Part shown: positions 16,178-22,945 of the stretch, in pieces
How positions within the stretch are numbered: the first letter of the stretch is position 1
Layout: every line of letters starts with the position of its first letter
DNA from: Verrucomicrobiota bacterium
GTDB taxonomy: Bacteria > Verrucomicrobiota > Verrucomicrobiia > Limisphaerales > JAIPKD01
Direction: 5' to 3'
DNA: 44,715 nt
Assembly: GCA_021733835.1 (NCBI GenBank)
Contig: JAIPKD010000020.1
Span: 1-44,715 of the forward strand
Made by a program: the position numbers and the translations under genes
The notes under the pieces: model-generated
What the model was told of the DNA's origin: nothing
The model's database searches: none
Seen by the model: the letters and a program-made list of their open reading frames with translations, nothing else

Positions 16178-17302
16178 ATGAGCAGATACGGTTGGAGACC
16201 ATACGTGCCGGTTGCCATGCGGCGCAAGCGCGACCTGAAGAAAATGGAGAACCTTCGCAAGAAAGGGCATGATATTCACCCTGTTGAGATCGAAGGTCGG
16301 AAAATAGCGCGAACCTTCTGGGGTACGGCTTGGTGCGGGCATCTTGAGTCTTTCAGTGACTACGAGAACCGGCTGCCGCGCGGTCGCAGTTACGTGCGTA
16401 ACGGCTCCGTATGCCACCTCGATATCGCAACGGGTGAGATCAACGCCATGGTGAGCGGTACCGACCTTTACAAAGTGAAGGTGGATATTAAGACGCTTGC
16501 CCGGAAGAAATGGAGCGCCGTGAAAAAACTCTGCGCAGGCCGGATCGGTTCACTCCTCGAGCTCCTTCAAGGCAAGTTTTCCAAGAACGTGATGTCTATC
16601 GTAACCGATCGAAACAATGGACTGTTCCCGTTACCCGGGGAAATAAGTCTGGAATGTAGTTGCCCCGACTGGGCGGTTATGTGCAAGCATGTGGCGGCCG
16701 TCCTTTACGGCGTAGGCGCGCGTTTGGATAAAAAACCGGAGCTTCTCTTTCTCCTTCGTGGAGTCGACCATGAAGAATTAATTACCGCCGATGTCGATGT
16801 CACCGGCGCCGCCGCGGGCGCGAAGGACAGACGCCGGCGTATAGCGGATGACGCCTTGACGGATGTCTTCGGTATCGAAATGTCGGAAGAGACGGTATCC
16901 GCCAAACCGGAATCATCCACTCAACGGAAAAAGACCGCGGCAAAGCCGAAGAAAGCACCCAAGACCCCGGCGAAACGCGCGAGAAAACGCAAAACGAAAA
17001 ATGTCAAGAGTCCGGACCGGATAGGAAAAAGCCCTGTCTCGCGAAAAGGCGCCGCAGGCGTTGCGTCGAGAACCGCTTCAAGCACGCAACCTGTCACCGG
17101 CAGGTCTGTTGCCGAGCTGCGCGCGAAGTTCGGTATGTCGCAGGGCCAATTTGCAAGGCTGCTCGGTGTAAGCGCGCTTTCCGTCGGGAATTGGGAAAAG
17201 CGCCTCGGCACTCTTAACCTCCAGCCGCGCTCGCTCGATGCCTGGAACGTGGCCAGGCGATTGACGCCCAGGAAGGCCTGGAACAAGTTGTTGAGAGGTT
17301 AA
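16178..17302 (+). CDS. SWIM zinc-finger protein with H1-like linker and XRE-like HTH
   Basis: The 374-residue protein has three parts. The N-terminal domain ends in a SWIM zinc finger, C-x-C-x6-C-x-H, with Cys160, Cys162, Cys169 and His171; SWIM domains bind DNA or protein. Residues about 235-308 are Lys/Ala/Pro/Arg-rich, like the tails of histone H1 and bacterial H1-like proteins, and should bind DNA nonspecifically. Residues about 310-365 look like an XRE-type helix-turn-helix (E-L-R-A-K-F-G-M-S-Q-G-Q-F-A-R-L-L-G-V-S, then V-G-N-W-E-K). It follows the SNF2 gene by 13 bases and is surely in the same operon. A plausible role is to load or direct the SNF2 motor on DNA, but no target is known. 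Confidence 0.9.
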   Translation: MSRYGWRPYVPVAMRRKRDLKKMENLRKKGHDIHPVEIEGRKIARTFWGTAWCGHLESFSDYENRLPRGRSYVRNGSVCHLDIATGEINAMVSGTDLYKVKVDIKTLARKKWSAVKKLCAGRIGSLLELLQGKFSKNVMSIVTDRNNGLFPLPGEISLECSCPDWAVMCKHVAAVLYGVGARLDKKPELLFLLRGVDHEELITADVDVTGAAAGAKDRRRRIADDALTDVFGIEMSEETVSAKPESSTQRKKTAAKPKKAPKTPAKRARKRKTKNVKSPDRIGKSPVSRKGAAGVASRTASSTQPVTGRSVAELRAKFGMSQGQFARLLGVSALSVGNWEKRLGTLNLQPRSLDAWNVARRLTPRKAWNKLLRG

Positions 17303-17324
17303 CAAGTATAACTATAATCGAATT

Positions 17325-18611
17325 ATGTTGAACGGGATTTACTATAGTGTGATCGGTAGCCTGATAATGGGATTAGTGTCGGAATTGCCGCTATCGGCGG
17401 CGGCTGAGACGGCGATGAACGCGAAGCCGGCTGCGCCGAATACAGAGTATCTCGAATTCAATTACGGCCGGGACAACGGCGGCGGGGATTGGGTGCAGGC
17501 CGTTTCGGTGACGCGCCCCGACGATCGTAGTGACGTCAAGGGCGATGTTACGGTCGAGTTCACGGCAAAGGGAATGCAATACGCCAAGGCGATGTGCCGG
17601 CGGCAGCCGACGAAGGAGCATCCCGGCAAGTGGGGGTATGATGAATGTCTTACGCCGAACGGCATTGAGCTTGACGCCTCGGGAAACGGAGCGTTCGTGT
17701 TTCCGGCTGATAAATTTCCGAACGGTCCGGTGAACATCCGGATTTTCGCCCGAAACAGCGATGGAAAAAAGGACATCTACGAGCTGCAGCTATATAACAC
17801 AGGCGGCGTTAAGTGGAACCAGGGCATTCCGGAAACCGATCCGCCGGCTGCAGAGGGTATGGAGTTGGTTTTTTTAGATGATTTTAGCGGTCCGTTGTCT
17901 ATCTCGAAGGACGGACGCGGCGCGCGGTACAACGCGCATAAACCCAAGTTCGGTGACTTCAGTGGTTGGCCGTTCACGAGTCCGGGCGAACGCCTTGATC
18001 CGTTCAGCCAACGCGACACGTATCTTAGGATTGCGGCGCGCAAGCCCGATGGCACCAGGGGCGGTACCGGCTTGATTGCCACGGTGGATATGGATGGCGA
18101 GGGTTTTTGGGCCAAGCCGCCTTGTTATATGGAATGTCGCTTTACCGCGCAATCCGCGCCGGGAACATGGCCGGCGTTCTGGACAATAACCAGTTTGGAA
18201 CATGGTGAGCCCGGTGATGAGCTGGATATTGTCGAGGCCTACGGCGGCGTGGGAAAGGGTAATCCAAACCATCCAGGCTATTCCATCGTCAGTCATTTCT
18301 GGGGGCAAACCGATGCCGAGGGAAACAAAAAGGAGAGTTACCATACGCGCGTCGACATGACCGAGCTCGGCGGCAAGTCTTATTGGTCGACTACGTTCCA
18401 TACTTATGGTGTGCGTGTCGGGCTGAAGGAGACGGTTTACTATTTCGATAATATCGAAGTGTTTCGGCATCCGACCAACGAGATGTCGCGTGATCCGCAC
18501 TGTATCCTGGTGAACTATGCCATTGGTGGAATCAGTGGTTGGCCGATCGATCTGGAGCGTTACGGCAACGGCTCCGATATGTACGTGGACTATATCAGGG
18601 TATATGAGTAG
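17325..18611 (+). CDS. Secreted GH16-like glycoside hydrolase
   Basis: The 428-residue protein starts with a signal peptide. Residues about 40-160 form a beta-rich N-terminal module (Ig-like, with a G-D-V-T-V-E-F motif). The C-terminal concanavalin-like domain carries E-L-D-I-V-E at 299-304, the GH16 catalytic signature E-x-D-x-x-E: Glu299 nucleophile, Asp301 helper and Glu304 acid/base. GH16 enzymes cut beta-1,3/1,4-glucans, agar, carrageenan or porphyran; the substrate cannot be chosen here. The 22-base distance from the SWIM gene suggests shared transcription, though the functions look unrelated. The 3' end is followed at once by a heptanucleotide repeat and a strong hairpin. Confidence 0.85.
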   Translation: MLNGIYYSVIGSLIMGLVSELPLSAAAETAMNAKPAAPNTEYLEFNYGRDNGGGDWVQAVSVTRPDDRSDVKGDVTVEFTAKGMQYAKAMCRRQPTKEHPGKWGYDECLTPNGIELDASGNGAFVFPADKFPNGPVNIRIFARNSDGKKDIYELQLYNTGGVKWNQGIPETDPPAAEGMELVFLDDFSGPLSISKDGRGARYNAHKPKFGDFSGWPFTSPGERLDPFSQRDTYLRIAARKPDGTRGGTGLIATVDMDGEGFWAKPPCYMECRFTAQSAPGTWPAFWTITSLEHGEPGDELDIVEAYGGVGKGNPNHPGYSIVSHFWGQTDAEGNKKESYHTRVDMTELGGKSYWSTTFHTYGVRVGLKETVYYFDNIEVFRHPTNEMSRDPHCILVNYAIGGISGWPIDLERYGNGSDMYVDYIRVYE

Positions 18612-18618
18612 GTGCTGG

Positions 18619-18648
18619 ATTTGAGATTTCAGATCTCAAATCTCAAAT
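18619..18648 (+). terminator. Perfect hairpin after the GH16-like gene
   Basis: ATTTGAGATTT (18619-18629) and AAATCTCAAAT (18638-18648) form an 11-base perfect stem with an 8-base loop, eight bases after the stop codon. There is no T-run, so it is at most a weak terminator. It may be only a by-product of the repeat that follows. Confidence 0.4.
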
Positions 18649-18685
18649 TTCAAATCTCAGATCTCAGATCTCAAATCTCAGATCT
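18630..18685. repeat. Eight-copy heptanucleotide tandem repeat (CARATCT)
   Basis: Eight head-to-tail 7-mers run without gaps: CAGATCT, CAAATCT, CAAATTT, CAAATCT, CAGATCT, CAGATCT, CAAATCT, CAGATCT. Four contain AGATCT (18631, 18659, 18666 and 18680). The tract lies between convergent genes, and its minus strand encodes the last residues and the stop of the glycosyltransferase. As 7 is not a multiple of 3, each frame reads a different seven-residue peptide. Heptanucleotide STRR families are known in cyanobacteria; whether this belongs to a genome-wide family here is unknown. Confidence 0.85.
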
Positions 18686-19413
18686 CTTTTGCGTGGGCGG
18701 CGGCGGAACCGGTTTTGATATAGGAGGCGCCAGGTCATCCAAATCGCTTCCCAAACTATATTGCCGGACATCTTCGAGCTGCCCTGGACGCGGTCGGTAA
18801 ACACGATGGGGACTTCGCTGATCCTGAATCCCTGACGCCAGATTCTGTGGGTCATTTCTATCTGGAAGCTGTAGCCGTTGGAATTCACCGCATCGAGGTC
18901 GATGGATTGAAGGGAGCGTTTGCGAAAGCATTTGAATCCGCCTGTCGGATCGGAAAACGGCATGCCGGTGATAACCTGCACGTATTTGGCGGCCGTGAGG
19001 CTGAGCATGAGCCGTTTCAGCGGCCAGTTGATGACGCGAATCCCATTGAGATAGCGCGTGCCGAGTACCATGTCGGCATTTTTTATGGCCTTGAGGAAGG
19101 CTGGGATATCGTTTGGATTATGCGAGAAATCGCCGTCCATCTCGAAGATGTATTCGTAGGACTTTTCGATCGCCCAGAGGAATCCGGCGCAGTACGCCTT
19201 GCCGAGTCCGGCCTTTGATTTTCGGTGGAGCACGTGTATCTGCGGGTATTCGCTCGATAACCGGTCTGCGATCTCACCCGTGCCGTCGGGCGAGTTGTCG
19301 TCGACTACCAGAATGTCCACCGGCTCGGGTAGCGCAAGTACCGCGTCGGCCAACTTCGGCAGGTTCTCCCTTTCATTATAGGTTGGGACTATGACAAGTG
19401 CTTCGCTGTGCAT
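18664..19413 (-). CDS. Polyprenol-phosphate mannosyltransferase-like GT2 glycosyltransferase
   Basis: This 249-residue enzyme matches the DPM1 group of family-2 glycosyltransferases, which transfer a hexose from a GDP- or UDP-sugar to a polyprenol phosphate at the cytoplasmic membrane face. It has I-V-P-T-Y-N-E-R-E-N near the start, D-D-N-S-P-D-G-T with Asp38-Asp39, and the metal-binding D-G-D-F-S-H with Asp93 and Asp95. G-G-F-K-C-F-R later in the chain fits the family. There is no C-terminal membrane domain, as in the soluble DPM1 type. The last six or seven residues and the stop codon lie in the heptanucleotide repeat, so the tail is probably acquired and not functional. The acceptor lipid and sugar are inferred. 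Confidence 0.93.
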   Translation of the reverse strand: MHSEALVIVPTYNERENLPKLADAVLALPEPVDILVVDDNSPDGTGEIADRLSSEYPQIHVLHRKSKAGLGKAYCAGFLWAIEKSYEYIFEMDGDFSHNPNDIPAFLKAIKNADMVLGTRYLNGIRVINWPLKRLMLSLTAAKYVQVITGMPFSDPTGGFKCFRKRSLQSIDLDAVNSNGYSFQIEMTHRIWRQGFRISEVPIVFTDRVQGSSKMSGNIVWEAIWMTWRLLYQNRFRRRPRKRDLRFEI

Positions 19414-19505
19414 TGTTCGATATAGTCATTATTTGACAGCAGGCATTCTGCCGGTATTCAGTCCTTAGTAAAGAAATTTTGGCGCTGTCCAAATTTTCCC
19501 GAGTA

Positions 19506-19527
19506 AAATTCTTCCGGGTAAGAATTT
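19506..19527. promoter_or_regulatory. Inverted repeat upstream of the flagellin operon
   Basis: AAATTCTT, six bases (ccgggt), and AAGAATTT form a perfect 8-base inverted repeat about 280 bases upstream of fliW. An activator site for the sigma-54-like promoter downstream is possible, since such activators bind 100-200 bases or more upstream. This is inference. Confidence 0.35.
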
Positions 19528-19531
19528 ACGT

Positions 19532-19783
19532 GTGCATGGGTTAAAATTGCCTAGATTAGAGTTTTGGGTGGATGCATTTTCCCAGGGGACAATAATTTGC
19601 AAGAGAGGGGAGGGTTATAGCCGAAGGCTTTTCTTTGGCGGTGACGAATATTTTTCGAACATGCCGATGAATCATGGGGCGGCGTTATATGAGCGTTATA
19701 TGCCTATGATTCGAAATTACGGCGGATTGAACAGGGGGAGGAATTTATCGGAGTCCGAAAAAGTTGGCATGTCCTGTGCTTAG
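19532..19783 (+). CDS. Doubtful small ORF upstream of fliW
   Basis: An 83-codon frame starts at a GTG and has no good ribosome-binding site. The product is Tyr/Met/Gly-rich and matches nothing I know. Its end overlaps the sigma-54-like promoter of fliW. I list it because the frame is open, but it is more likely noncoding leader DNA. Confidence 0.2.
   Translation: MHGLKLPRLEFWVDAFSQGTIICKRGEGYSRRLFFGGDEYFSNMPMNHGAALYERYMPMIRNYGGLNRGRNLSESEKVGMSCA
19764..19780 (+). promoter_or_regulatory. Putative sigma-54 promoter for fliW-csrA-flagellin
   Basis: The 17 bases from TTGGCAT to TGCT have the GG at 19766-19767 and the GC at 19778-19779 exactly ten bases apart, the defining -24/-12 spacing of sigma-54 promoters (consensus TGGCAC-N5-TTGCA). 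Transcription would start near 19791, just upstream of the fliW ATG. Sigma-54 control of flagellin operons is common. The leader would be short, about 17 bases. Confidence 0.5.
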
Positions 19784-19807
19784 CGAGCCGAAGGAAATGG
19801 TTGAGTC

Positions 19808-20239
19808 ATGAAATCCATTCAAACAATAGATATGGAAAGGCAAACGGAGCAGGCGGAGAAAATCATCCAGATGCCGTTGGGTTTATTGGGATTCGAGGGG
19901 ATCAAGCAGTACGTTCTGCGTTTGGTATCCGAGGAGTCACCGTTTTTGTGGTTTCAGGTCGTAAGTAATCCGCAACTGGCGTTTTTGGTTATGTCGCCGT
20001 TCGTGGCGGCGCCGGATTATCGGCCTGACATTGACGAGGAAGACACGCGCTTTCTTGAGCTCGAGAACCCGGAGGATGCGGTGCTTTTCAATATAGTGAC
20101 TTTGCATCGGCCGGGTGTTGCGACAGTGAACTTGAAAGGGCCGATCGTCATCAACCGCAATACGTTGAAGGCTATGCAGGTGGTTCCGGCAAATGCATCG
20201 GAATTGCCATGCAAGTTTCCGTTGCCTATTTCGGAGTAA
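19808..20239 (+). CDS. fliW: Flagellar assembly factor FliW
   Basis: FliW binds both flagellin and CsrA: free FliW inhibits CsrA allosterically, while flagellin accumulating in the cytoplasm sequesters FliW. The 143-residue protein has family hallmarks: I-x-x-P-L-G-L-L-G-F-E near residue 22, P-F-L-W-F-Q-V, and the late L-K-G-P-I-V-I-N and the P-L segment. The AAGGA at 19791-19795 is 12 bases before the ATG, slightly far. csrA follows after 22 bases and flagellin after that, the gene order seen in Firmicutes and Campylobacter-type circuits. The first 18 residues are a non-conserved extension. Confidence 0.95.
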   Translation: MKSIQTIDMERQTEQAEKIIQMPLGLLGFEGIKQYVLRLVSEESPFLWFQVVSNPQLAFLVMSPFVAAPDYRPDIDEEDTRFLELENPEDAVLFNIVTLHRPGVATVNLKGPIVINRNTLKAMQVVPANASELPCKFPLPISE

Positions 20240-20261
20240 AACAAATTTTAGTTAACGGTTT

Positions 20262-20627
20262 ATGTTGATACTTTCCCGAAAACTGAATGAGAGCATCGTG
20301 ATAGACGGGCGGATAGTGGTGAAGGTGGTGCGGGTCGACGGTGACGCGGTTAAATTGGGTATTCAAGCGCCTGCGGATATCCCGGTGCATCGGCGGGAGG
20401 TATACGAAGAGATACAACGGGCAAATAAAGAAGCGCTGACCGAAGAGCGTCCGCCGCTGCCGCGGTTGGCGAAGGCTTGTGACGGGGCGGTGGATGAGGC
20501 CAGGGCACGTATGGATTTGATGAAACAACCGCCGGCTTCCGACGGGGAGATAAAAGAAAACGAATCACAGCAAAGGAGAAATTCGAAACAAGAAAAACAG
20601 GATTCTGAAAGAAAGGATGCAGTATGA
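20262..20627 (+). CDS. csrA: Carbon storage regulator CsrA, C-terminally extended
   Basis: CsrA is a dimeric RNA-binding translational repressor that recognises GGA in hairpin loops. The first 55 residues are a standard CsrA (M-L-I-L-S-R-K-L-N-E-S-I, then V-K-L-G-I-Q-A-P and V-H-R-R-E-V-Y-E-E-I). The chain continues to 121 residues, where typical CsrA is 60-75. The tail is charged, Lys/Gln/Glu-rich and probably disordered. The stop codon overlaps the flagellin ATG (ATGA), so the DNA encoding the tail is also the flagellin leader and contains CsrA-type GGA motifs. Repression of flagellin translation is the expected job, relieved by FliW. Confidence 0.95.
   Translation: MLILSRKLNESIVIDGRIVVKVVRVDGDAVKLGIQAPADIPVHRREVYEEIQRANKEALTEERPPLPRLAKACDGAVDEARARMDLMKQPPASDGEIKENESQQRRNSKQEKQDSERKDAV
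20572..20618 (+). promoter_or_regulatory. CsrA-type GGA sites in the flagellin leader
   Basis: Three A-N-G-G-A motifs lie within 47 bases: AAAGGAG (20572-20578), ACAGGAT (20597-20603) and AAAGGAT (20612-20618). The last overlaps the flagellin ribosome-binding site, the classic position for CsrA repression, and two sites spaced like these allow a CsrA dimer to bridge. All lie inside the csrA coding tail. Confidence 0.6.
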
Positions 20628-21448
20628 TCTTAAACCACAACTTACAGGCGAACTCGGCTACGAACAATCTTCAGACGTTCAATTCCGAGCTTTCGAAATC
20701 ACTTAAAAGGCTCAGCTCGGGGTCAAAGATCACCGAGCCCGCCGACGATGCCGCGGGATTGGCGATGGCCATGAGGCTTGACGCCAAGCTGAAACGCATC
20801 GACGCGGCGGAGTCGAATGTCGGCAATGCCGTGTCGTTCCTGCAAACTCAGGATGGGTATCTCAATAAGATATCCTCGGCATTGGAGCGCATGAGTGAGT
20901 TGGCCATATTGGCGCAGGACGCTACTAAGTCCGACGATGACAGGTCGATGTATAACATCGAGTTCAGCGAGTTGCAGAACTTTATTGACGAGGTGAAAGG
21001 AAAGTCCTTCAACGGCGTTGATCTGTTCGGTTCCGATCCGGCTACACCGCCGGATTCGCTGGAAGTGACGATTGATTCCGAAGGCGAGACAATGGCGTTG
21101 AACGTTATCGACCTGGCCGCTTCCGAATATTCCGATGCCATTAGTTTGTCATCGGTTGATTCAACAACAAACGCTGCAAGCGCGATAAATGCAGTGAACG
21201 CCGCGCTCGACCAGTTGGCCGAAGACCGCGCGACGATAGGCGCGTCTCAGTCGCGACTGCGGTTGAAGTCCGAGCAATTGACGGTGGGCAAGGAGAATCT
21301 GACCGCAGCGACATCACGCATCCAGGATGTGAATGTGGCCGAGGAATCCACCCAGTTCGCGAGGTCAAACATGCTCGTGCAGGCATCGACAGCGATGCTG
21401 GCCCAAGCGAATACGCTGCCGCAGAACGTATTGAAATTGTTGCAGTAA
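20624..21448 (+). CDS. fliC: Flagellin
   Basis: The 274-residue filament subunit has conserved D0/D1 ends: N-x-N-L-Q-A-N near the start, L-S-S-G-S-K-I-T-E-P-A-D-D-A-A-G-L-A at about 30-47, and a C-terminal F-A-R-S-N-M-L-V-Q-A-S-T-A-M-L-A-Q-A-N. The middle is only about 80 residues, so the surface-exposed D2/D3 region is nearly absent, as in minimal flagellins. The start overlaps the csrA stop, and AAAGGAT serves as ribosome-binding site. No other flagellar structural gene is in the window, so the filament gene is separated from the basal-body cluster. A second flagellin elsewhere is possible. Confidence 0.96.
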   Translation: MILNHNLQANSATNNLQTFNSELSKSLKRLSSGSKITEPADDAAGLAMAMRLDAKLKRIDAAESNVGNAVSFLQTQDGYLNKISSALERMSELAILAQDATKSDDDRSMYNIEFSELQNFIDEVKGKSFNGVDLFGSDPATPPDSLEVTIDSEGETMALNVIDLAASEYSDAISLSSVDSTTNAASAINAVNAALDQLAEDRATIGASQSRLRLKSEQLTVGKENLTAATSRIQDVNVAEESTQFARSNMLVQASTAMLAQANTLPQNVLKLLQ

Positions 21449-21501
21449 GGGGACTCGTATCGGCTTCAGTACTTGCCGGGTAATATCAAAGAGGTTTGAT
21501 T

Positions 21502-22710
21502 ATGTGTGAATCCGAGACAAAGCAACAATTAAAATCGCTTATAGACCGGTTCGCGGGGCGATACCATGAGCGAGGTGAGCTGGGTGTAGTGCGGGATTTT
21601 CTTTCACTCGGATTAGTGGTTGACCCGGATGATCACGAGTTTATTGCAAGCCTCGGATCGATGGAGTTCCAGTTAGGTGACTTCAGGAAATCGGCAAAGC
21701 TAATGAAGGAGGCGGTATCCTTGGCGCCTGAAGATGCGGGCTACCACACGATGCTGGCGGCTGCTTGCAAAAAGGCGGGGTATGCCGACGATTTCGAAAA
21801 GGCGTTGAAAAAAGCGATTGAACTGGACCCGAAGCGCCGGGATGCGGCTAACCTGCTTGCCGGCCTGTTCTTGGAGAACGGCGTGTATTTAAAGGCGGCG
21901 CAGCTTTATAAATCTTTACTGGATGAAGAGCCGGATGACGTAGCGGCGATGCTCCCACTGGCAAAGTGTTTTTTTGAGCTGAATGAGTTTGAGTCTGCAC
22001 GGATGGTTCTTGGCCGTATACTCGAGATCGATCCCGATAATACGCAGGCCATAGACGGCTTGGAGGTGTTGAACAGGAGAAACGGCAGCGGCGTGTCAAG
22101 AGGGCATGAGGTCTCCGAGCCGGAAGGGCGTGGAGCAAAAAGCGCTGAGTCCGTGGTTCAGCGTCTGATCGACACCGGCGAAAAGGCGCGGGCCGAGGGG
22201 AATACGCTCGGCGCGGCAGAGAGTTTCAGAAAGGCGGCTTCACTGGAGCCCGAATCCCCGGAAATCCTGGTCATGCTCGGAAGCCTGGAGTACGAGCTAG
22301 GGCGGACAGAAGATGCGATTACAGCGTTCAGCAAGGCTTCTGAGTATTCCCCGGAGAACGCGGAACTCCACGTATACCTGGCGCTTGCCGGGCTGGACGC
22401 GCAACGGGCGGATATATTTGAATTCGGTATTCAGAGGGTGCTGGAAATCGATCCGAATAACGAATATGCCTTACGCCTGATCGGCGAAACGAATCTTCAA
22501 ATGCGGCGCTTCGAGGATGCGGCTAATATTTTCTCGCGTGTTCTAAACAACAATCCCGGCGATCAGAATGCGGGTATGTCCCTTGGCAGGTGTTGTTACG
22601 AGATGGGGGATATATACGGTGCGAAATCCGCGTACCGTTCGGTGCTTTCAACTTATCCGGAGAATGAGGAAGCGCTTTCCGCTTTGGAGCAGATCGAAGC
22701 CGGGCGATAG
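21502..22710 (+). CDS. TPR-repeat protein downstream of flagellin
   Basis: This 402-residue protein has no signal peptide or membrane helix and consists of about nine tetratricopeptide repeats in two blocks (about 35-185 and 225-400), joined by a linker rich in Gly/Arg/Glu. Repeat features include A-x-x-L-x-P-x-x-A, A-A-x-L-Y-K and G-R-x-x-Y-E-x-G. I use the ATG at 21502 with an AGAGG ribosome-binding site; a TTG two codons earlier is weaker. It lies 53 bases after flagellin and may be in that operon, suggesting a flagellar or motility scaffold, although TPR proteins occur everywhere and no specific partner can be named. Confidence 0.85.
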   Translation: MCESETKQQLKSLIDRFAGRYHERGELGVVRDFLSLGLVVDPDDHEFIASLGSMEFQLGDFRKSAKLMKEAVSLAPEDAGYHTMLAAACKKAGYADDFEKALKKAIELDPKRRDAANLLAGLFLENGVYLKAAQLYKSLLDEEPDDVAAMLPLAKCFFELNEFESARMVLGRILEIDPDNTQAIDGLEVLNRRNGSGVSRGHEVSEPEGRGAKSAESVVQRLIDTGEKARAEGNTLGAAESFRKAASLEPESPEILVMLGSLEYELGRTEDAITAFSKASEYSPENAELHVYLALAGLDAQRADIFEFGIQRVLEIDPNNEYALRLIGETNLQMRRFEDAANIFSRVLNNNPGDQNAGMSLGRCCYEMGDIYGAKSAYRSVLSTYPENEEALSALEQIEAGR

Positions 22711-22753
22711 TGATAAACTGCTTAATAATCTAATCAGTAGCGATATCGAATAT

Positions 22754-22770
22754 ATTGCGTAAGCAATTTT
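22754..22770 (+). terminator. Weak candidate terminator after the TPR gene
   Basis: ATTGC, GTAA and GCAAT form a short 5-base stem followed by three or four Ts, about 45 bases after the TPR stop. The stem is weak, so this is a tentative call. Confidence 0.3.
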
Positions 22771-22876
22771 CAAGTCCGCTGGCGGGGCGCGGCTGTGGCC
22801 GCAAGGATCAGCGGCAGCGGTAGCGGATGCGAGACCTTCATCTGATTATCGGAGACAACGCCTTTTCGAAAGTGTT

Positions 22877-22900
22877 GCGGCTGGCCTTCGGCACAGCCGC
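22877..22900. terminator. GC-rich hairpin between TPR and pyrF genes
   Basis: GCGGCTGGCC (22877-22886), a TTC loop and GGC-A-CAGCCGC (22890-22900) form a ten-base stem with one bulged A. It sits between convergent genes and 45 bases beyond the pyrF stop on the minus strand. There is no strong T-run on either side, so it may halt transcription weakly or protect mRNA ends. Confidence 0.45.
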
Positions 22901-22945
22901 GCTCCGAATCAGCGTGGTTGCTTGTTACGGGTGTTCTATCGGTGT

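Larger units (their letters stand above)
19414..19807. other. Intergenic region upstream of fliW
   Basis: This 394-base region separates the divergent glycosyltransferase and fliW genes. It holds a TTGACA hexamer (19433-19438) with TATTCA 16 bases later (19455-19460), a perfect 8-base hairpin (AAATTCTT/AAGAATTT, 19506-19527), a doubtful small ORF, and a sigma-54-like promoter just before fliW. The hairpin may be an operator. Confidence 0.45.

Noticed and set aside
13444-17302. Phage-defence system of the DISARM type
   Set aside because: DISARM pairs a SNF2 helicase with a methyltransferase, a DUF1998 protein and a phospholipase D protein; none of these adjoin the SNF2 gene here.
18630-18685. 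CRISPR array
   Set aside because: Units are 7 bases long and contiguous, with no spacers and no cas genes in the window.
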